Assembly: GCA_046091905.1 (NCBI GenBank)
Contig: JBJTCN010000040.1
Coordinates: forward strand, 1-19,565
Length of the DNA stretch: 19,565 bases
Source: ZLKRG08 sp046091905
Lineage (GTDB): Bacteria > Actinomycetota > Actinomycetes > Nanopelagicales > Nanopelagicaceae
Direction: 5' to 3'
In this document: piece after piece, positions 15,608 through 19,565 of the stretch
How positions within the stretch are numbered: the first letter of the stretch is position 1
Layout: every line of letters starts with the position of its first letter
Notes under the pieces: model-generated
What the model saw: only the letters and a program-made list of their open reading frames with translations
Databases searched by the model: none
What the model was told of the DNA's origin: nothing
Program-made: the position numbers and the translations under genes

Positions 15608-16723
15608 TTGTCTAAAGCATTCTTAGTTCTCGATGATGGCAAAATTTTCGAAGGAAAACGTTGGGGTGCAGTAGGGCGCACCTTTGGTGAAGCAGTCTTT
15701 GCAACCGGAATGACTGGATATCAAGAGACACTTACCGATCCTTCATATCATAAGCAAGTCGTGGTTATGACCGCGCCGCACATTGGAAATACGGGCTGGA
15801 ATACTGAAGATAATGAATCTGGAAAGATTTGGGTCAGTGGATTTGTAGTACGCAATCCATCTCCCATCACCAGCAATTGGAGATCCGAAAAATCTCTAGA
15901 AACTGAACTTGCGAACCAAAAAATTGTAGGAATCTGGGGAATTGATACCAGAGCATTAACTCGTCATCTACGTGATCGAGGTGCGATGCGCGTCGGAATA
16001 TTCAGTGGTGAAGAGCTAAGTCGTGAAGAGATGGTAATTGAAGTCCGTAAGATGGAACAGATGAGCGGTAGTTTCTTGTCTGAGGGTGTCTCTACTTCAA
16101 AGAATTATGTAGTGCCAACAAAGAATAAGAAATACCAGGTGGTGGCTATAGATTTAGGAATCAAAGCTGCCACTCCGCGCGCTTTCGCAGAACGTGGAGT
16201 TGAGGTAACTGTGGTGCCATTTAGCTCTAATGCTGAGAGCATTTTGGCCTTGAAACCGGATGGTGTATTTCTATCAAATGGTCCAGGTGATCCATCAACG
16301 ATGGATTCGGTGGTTGAGACGGTACGTGAACTGCTTGCGGCCGAGGTACCAATCTTTGGAATCTGTTTCGGTCATCAAATTCTTGGCAGAGCACTTGGAT
16401 TTGAAACTTATAAATTGCAATTTGGTCATCGCGGAATTAATCAACCGGTGTTAGATAAATCAACTGGAAAAGTTGAGATCACTGCGCACAATCATGGATT
16501 CGCGTTGCAAGCACCTACCGATGGCATCTTCACTACAGTTTACGGTCGCGGTGAAGTGACACATGTTGGATTAAATGATGGAGTAGTCGAAGGCTTGCGT
16601 TTAATTGATAAGCCGGCATTTAGCGTGCAGTATCACCCAGAAGCAGCTGCAGGCCCGCACGATGCCAATTACCTATTCGATAGATTTGTAGAATTAATGG
16701 AAGCGCATTCCAATGGCAATTGA
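15608..16723 (+). CDS. carA: Carbamoyl-phosphate synthase small (glutaminase) subunit
   Basis: This 371-residue protein releases ammonia from glutamine and passes it to CarB. The N-terminal domain begins SKAFLVLDDGKIFEG and includes FGEAVFATGMTGYQET (residues 26-41). The C-terminal class I glutamine amidotransferase domain has GICFGHQILG with the nucleophile C253, and QYHPE with H343 and E345, completing the triad. I chose the TTG at 15608, two bases after the pyrC stop, because it gives the family start and has GGAGG at 15593-15597 ahead of it. An in-frame TTG at 15563 would add 15 residues unlike any CarA start and would overlap pyrC by 44 bases. The stop overlaps carB by 11 bases. Confidence 0.96.
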   Translation: MSKAFLVLDDGKIFEGKRWGAVGRTFGEAVFATGMTGYQETLTDPSYHKQVVVMTAPHIGNTGWNTEDNESGKIWVSGFVVRNPSPITSNWRSEKSLETELANQKIVGIWGIDTRALTRHLRDRGAMRVGIFSGEELSREEMVIEVRKMEQMSGSFLSEGVSTSKNYVVPTKNKKYQVVAIDLGIKAATPRAFAERGVEVTVVPFSSNAESILALKPDGVFLSNGPGDPSTMDSVVETVRELLAAEVPIFGICFGHQILGRALGFETYKLQFGHRGINQPVLDKSTGKVEITAHNHGFALQAPTDGIFTTVYGRGEVTHVGLNDGVVEGLRLIDKPAFSVQYHPEAAAGPHDANYLFDRFVELMEAHSNGN

Positions 16724-19565
16724 TACCAATATAAAGAGCGTCTTAGTAATTGGTTCTGGTCCGATTGTGATTGGACAGGCTTGTGAATTTGATTATTCGG
16801 GCACACAAGCATGTCGAGTGCTAAAGAGTGAAGGAATTCGAGTAATACTGATTAATTCAAATCCCGCCACCATTATGACGGACCCAGAATTTGCTGATGC
16901 TACTTACATAGAACCAATCACCCCAGAATCAATAGAACAGATTCTGATCAAAGAGCGACCAGATGCTGTGTTAGCAACTTTAGGTGGTCAGACGGCACTC
17001 AATGCCGCAATGGGATTACATGAGCGTGGGATTTTGCAGAAACATGGCGTCAAATTAATTGGTGCTGATGTAAATGCCATCCAGCGCGGGGAGAATCGTG
17101 AATTATTTAGAGCCATTGTTGAAAAGATTGGCGGCGGATCAGCTAAGTCAATTATCTGTCACACGATGGATGAATGTTTTGCCGCAGTTAAAGAGCTCAA
17201 CTATCCGGTGGTAGTTAGACCATCTTTTACTATGGGTGGATTAGGTTCCGGCGTTGCATTTAACGAAGCAGAGCTGGAACAGATTGCCGGTGCAGGATTG
17301 CGTCATAGTCCAACCTCTGAAGTGCTTCTAGAAGAGTCCATCCTCGGCTGGAAAGAATATGAACTAGAGGTAATGCGTGATCGTAAAGATAACGTAGTTA
17401 TTGTCTGTTCAATCGAAAATTTAGATCCAATGGGTGTTCATACCGGTGATTCAATTACCGTCGCGCCAGCACTTACATTAACCGATGTTGAATATCAGAA
17501 ACTTCGCAATCTCTCAATCAACATTATTCGTGAAGTTGGAGTGGATACCGGCGGCTGCAATATCCAATTTGCAGTAAATCCGCACAATGGAAGAATCATC
17601 GTAATTGAGATGAATCCTCGAGTATCTCGTTCCTCTGCGTTAGCTTCAAAAGCCACTGGATTTCCAATCGCTAAAATTGCAACTAAGTTAGCAATTGGTT
17701 ACACCTTGGATGAGATCAGAAACGACATCACCAAGGTAACGCCAGCATCATTTGAACCGACTTTGGATTACATTGTTGTAAAAGCGCCAAGGTTTGCCTT
17801 TGAGAAATTTGCCGATGCCGATCCAAGACTTACTACCACTATGAAATCTGTCGGCGAAGCGATGGCCATTGGTAGATCCTTTCCGGAGGCGCTACAGAAA
17901 GCGTTACGTTCCTTAGAGCGTAAAGAGGCAGTATTTACCTTCCCGATTGATAAATCCGCAATCAATATGAATTCACTTTTAGATTCAATGCGTATTCCAA
18001 CTGAATATCGCTTGCAGCAGGTACAACAGGCAATGTGGGCTGGCGCTACCGTCGCGCAGATTCATGAGGCTACAAAGATTGACCCTTGGTATTTAGCACA
18101 AATAGCAATTATCAATTTGAAAGCTGAAGAGTTGGCGCAACCAGGTGAATTAAGCGCCAAGTTGATATTCTCTGCAAAGCAATTGGGATTTTCTGACAGT
18201 CAAATAGGCACGATTAGAGGAATTACCCCTAGCGAAGTCAGAAGTGCTCGTCTGCACTTAGGAATCAGACCGGTCTACAAGACAGTTGATACCTGTGCTG
18301 CGGAATTTGAAGCATTTACTCCTTATCATTATTCGACTTACGAAGAAGAGAGTGAAGTTGCACCGCGTACCACACCTGCAGTAATCATTTTAGGCTCGGG
18401 ACCAAATCGAATTGGTCAAGGTATTGAATTCGATTACAGCTGCGTACATGCGTCATTCACATTGCGCGATGCAGGTTTTGAAACCATTATGGTGAATTGC
18501 AATCCAGAGACGGTTTCCACCGATTACGACACCAGCAATCGTCTCTATTTCGAACCATTAACACTAGAAGATGTTTTAGAGGTAATTTCTGCCGAAGAGG
18601 CGGCGGGTCCAGTACTTGGTGTTATTACTCAACTTGGTGGTCAGACACCACTTGGTTTGGCGCAAGGTTTGAAGGAGGCGGGTGTAAATATCCTTGGTAC
18701 TTCGCCAGAGGCGATTAATTTAGCGGAGGAGCGTGGTGCATTTGGTCGAATTCTGGAGGAACAGAAACTGGTAGCTCCTGAATATGGAATGGCCTCATCG
18801 TTATTAGAAGCGCAAGATATTGCATCGCGAATTTCATACCCAGTATTAGTTAGACCTTCTTACGTGCTTGGCGGTCGTGGTATGGAAATTGTTTATGACG
18901 ATCAAGCCTTGGCTGGATTTATCTCGCGAGCCACCGAGATCACACCTGGACATCCCGTGCTGGTTGATCGCTTCTTAGATAACGCAATTGAAATCGATGT
19001 CGACGCGCTATTTGATGGTGAAGAACTTTTTCTAGGCGGAGTAATGGAGCATATTGAAGAGGCGGGAATCCATTCCGGAGATAGCGCCTGTGTATTACCT
19101 GCAATGACCATCACTCCTGCACAGTTATCCGAGATCAAAGTTGCTACCGAGAAGATCGCACGAGGAGTAAATGTTCGCGGGCTAATCAATATTCAATTTG
19201 CGATAACTAATAACCAACTCTATGTTCTAGAGGCAAATCCACGCGCCTCGCGCACAGTTCCATTCGTATCTAAATCAACTGGTATTGCCTTAGCAAAAGC
19301 GGCGGCTCGAATTGCAGTTGGTGAAAGTATTGCTAAGTTAAAGAACGAAGGTCTCTTACCTAAAGTCGATGTAAAACCTAAGGCAATTTCGGTTAAAGAG
19401 GTGGTCTTACCGTGGAATCGCTTCCGCCGAGTAGATGGCCGTGGCGTTGATGCCACGCTCGGTCCGGAGATGCGTTCAACCGGCGAAGTTATGGGTATTG
19501 CACCAAGCTTCGGTGAAAGTTATGCCACGAGTCAGATTGCCGCTATCGGTGACCTTCCTAAAACA
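16713..19565 (+). CDS. carB: Carbamoyl-phosphate synthase large subunit (partial, right edge)
   Basis: An open frame of 951 codons runs from the ATG at 16713 to the window edge without a stop. CarB makes carbamoyl phosphate from bicarbonate, two ATP and the ammonia delivered by CarA. The N-terminal carboxyphosphate half has VIGSGPIVIGQACEFDYSG near 11-29 and the ATP-grasp loop SFTMGGLGSG (171-180). A helical oligomerisation domain follows at about 400-550. The second, carbamate-kinase half repeats the pattern with GSGPNRIGQGIEFDYS near 560-575 and SYVLGGRG (716-723). The cut falls near the start of the C-terminal MGS-like allosteric domain, so about 120-150 residues are missing. The start codon lies inside carA, with GGAAG nine bases upstream. 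Nothing suggests a broken gene. Confidence 0.97.
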   Translation, partial: MAIDTNIKSVLVIGSGPIVIGQACEFDYSGTQACRVLKSEGIRVILINSNPATIMTDPEFADATYIEPITPESIEQILIKERPDAVLATLGGQTALNAAMGLHERGILQKHGVKLIGADVNAIQRGENRELFRAIVEKIGGGSAKSIICHTMDECFAAVKELNYPVVVRPSFTMGGLGSGVAFNEAELEQIAGAGLRHSPTSEVLLEESILGWKEYELEVMRDRKDNVVIVCSIENLDPMGVHTGDSITVAPALTLTDVEYQKLRNLSINIIREVGVDTGGCNIQFAVNPHNGRIIVIEMNPRVSRSSALASKATGFPIAKIATKLAIGYTLDEIRNDITKVTPASFEPTLDYIVVKAPRFAFEKFADADPRLTTTMKSVGEAMAIGRSFPEALQKALRSLERKEAVFTFPIDKSAINMNSLLDSMRIPTEYRLQQVQQAMWAGATVAQIHEATKIDPWYLAQIAIINLKAEELAQPGELSAKLIFSAKQLGFSDSQIGTIRGITPSEVRSARLHLGIRPVYKTVDTCAAEFEAFTPYHYSTYEEESEVAPRTTPAVIILGSGPNRIGQGIEFDYSCVHASFTLRDAGFETIMVNCNPETVSTDYDTSNRLYFEPLTLEDVLEVISAEEAAGPVLGVITQLGGQTPLGLAQGLKEAGVNILGTSPEAINLAEERGAFGRILEEQKLVAPEYGMASSLLEAQDIASRISYPVLVRPSYVLGGRGMEIVYDDQALAGFISRATEITPGHPVLVDRFLDNAIEIDVDALFDGEELFLGGVMEHIEEAGIHSGDSACVLPAMTITPAQLSEIKVATEKIARGVNVRGLINIQFAITNNQLYVLEANPRASRTVPFVSKSTGIALAKAAARIAVGESIAKLKNEGLLPKVDVKPKAISVKEVVLPWNRFRRVDGRGVDATLGPEMRSTGEVMGIAPSFGESYATSQIAAIGDLPKT

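Noticed and set aside
16713..19565. carB as a truncated pseudogene
   Set aside because: The frame is open to the window edge with both ATP-grasp halves intact; the missing end is due to the window boundary.

Overview
The window is a dense stretch of ordinary chromosome in which every supportable gene lies on the plus strand. It fits a member of the Actinobacteria with a small, moderately AT-rich genome. The gene order (aspS, then alaS-ruvX-mltG-aroE-prepilin peptidase-aroC-aroK-aroB-aroQ-efp-nusB-pyrR-pyrB-pyrC-carA-carB) is a typical actinobacterial order. The base composition, very short intergenic gaps and many stop/start overlaps suggest a streamlined lineage such as the freshwater acI group (Ca. 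Nanopelagicales). The lineage is inferred from gene order and style only; no database was searched.

Layout. Bases 1-201 are the end of aspS. Bases 201-3427 hold three envelope-associated genes: a predicted lipoprotein of unknown function, a divergent membrane-bound FtsH-like AAA+ protease, and a DUF948-type one-pass membrane protein. Bases 3428-7507 carry alaS, ruvX and mltG (translation, RNA or DNA maintenance, peptidoglycan). Bases 7504-11831 are the shikimate block (aroE, aroC, aroK, aroB, aroQ), interrupted only by a small prepilin-peptidase-like gene. After a 59-base gap come efp and nusB. After a 73-base gap come pyrR, pyrB, pyrC, carA and the first 951 codons of carB, which runs off the right edge.

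How the genes work together. Five of the seven shikimate-pathway steps to chorismate are encoded side by side. The pyr block makes carbamoyl phosphate (CarAB), condenses it with aspartate (PyrB) and cyclises the product to dihydroorotate (PyrC). Its likely regulator is PyrR, the first gene of the block. The leader ahead of pyrR carries a clear PyrR-binding hairpin (12858-12890) that pairs part of the pyrR Shine-Dalgarno sequence, so the block is probably controlled by translational repression in response to UMP/UTP.

Most neighbouring genes overlap by 1, 4 or more bases (TAATG, ATGA, GTGA), so translational coupling is likely through the window. Alternative starts are common: TTG for alaS, mltG and carA, and GTG for efp and pyrC. 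I saw no tRNA, rRNA, insertion sequence, phage gene, CRISPR array or convincing intrinsic terminator. No stretch over 300 bases lacks a gene. The items most worth a second look are the PyrR leader and the lipoprotein/FtsH-like/DUF948 trio.
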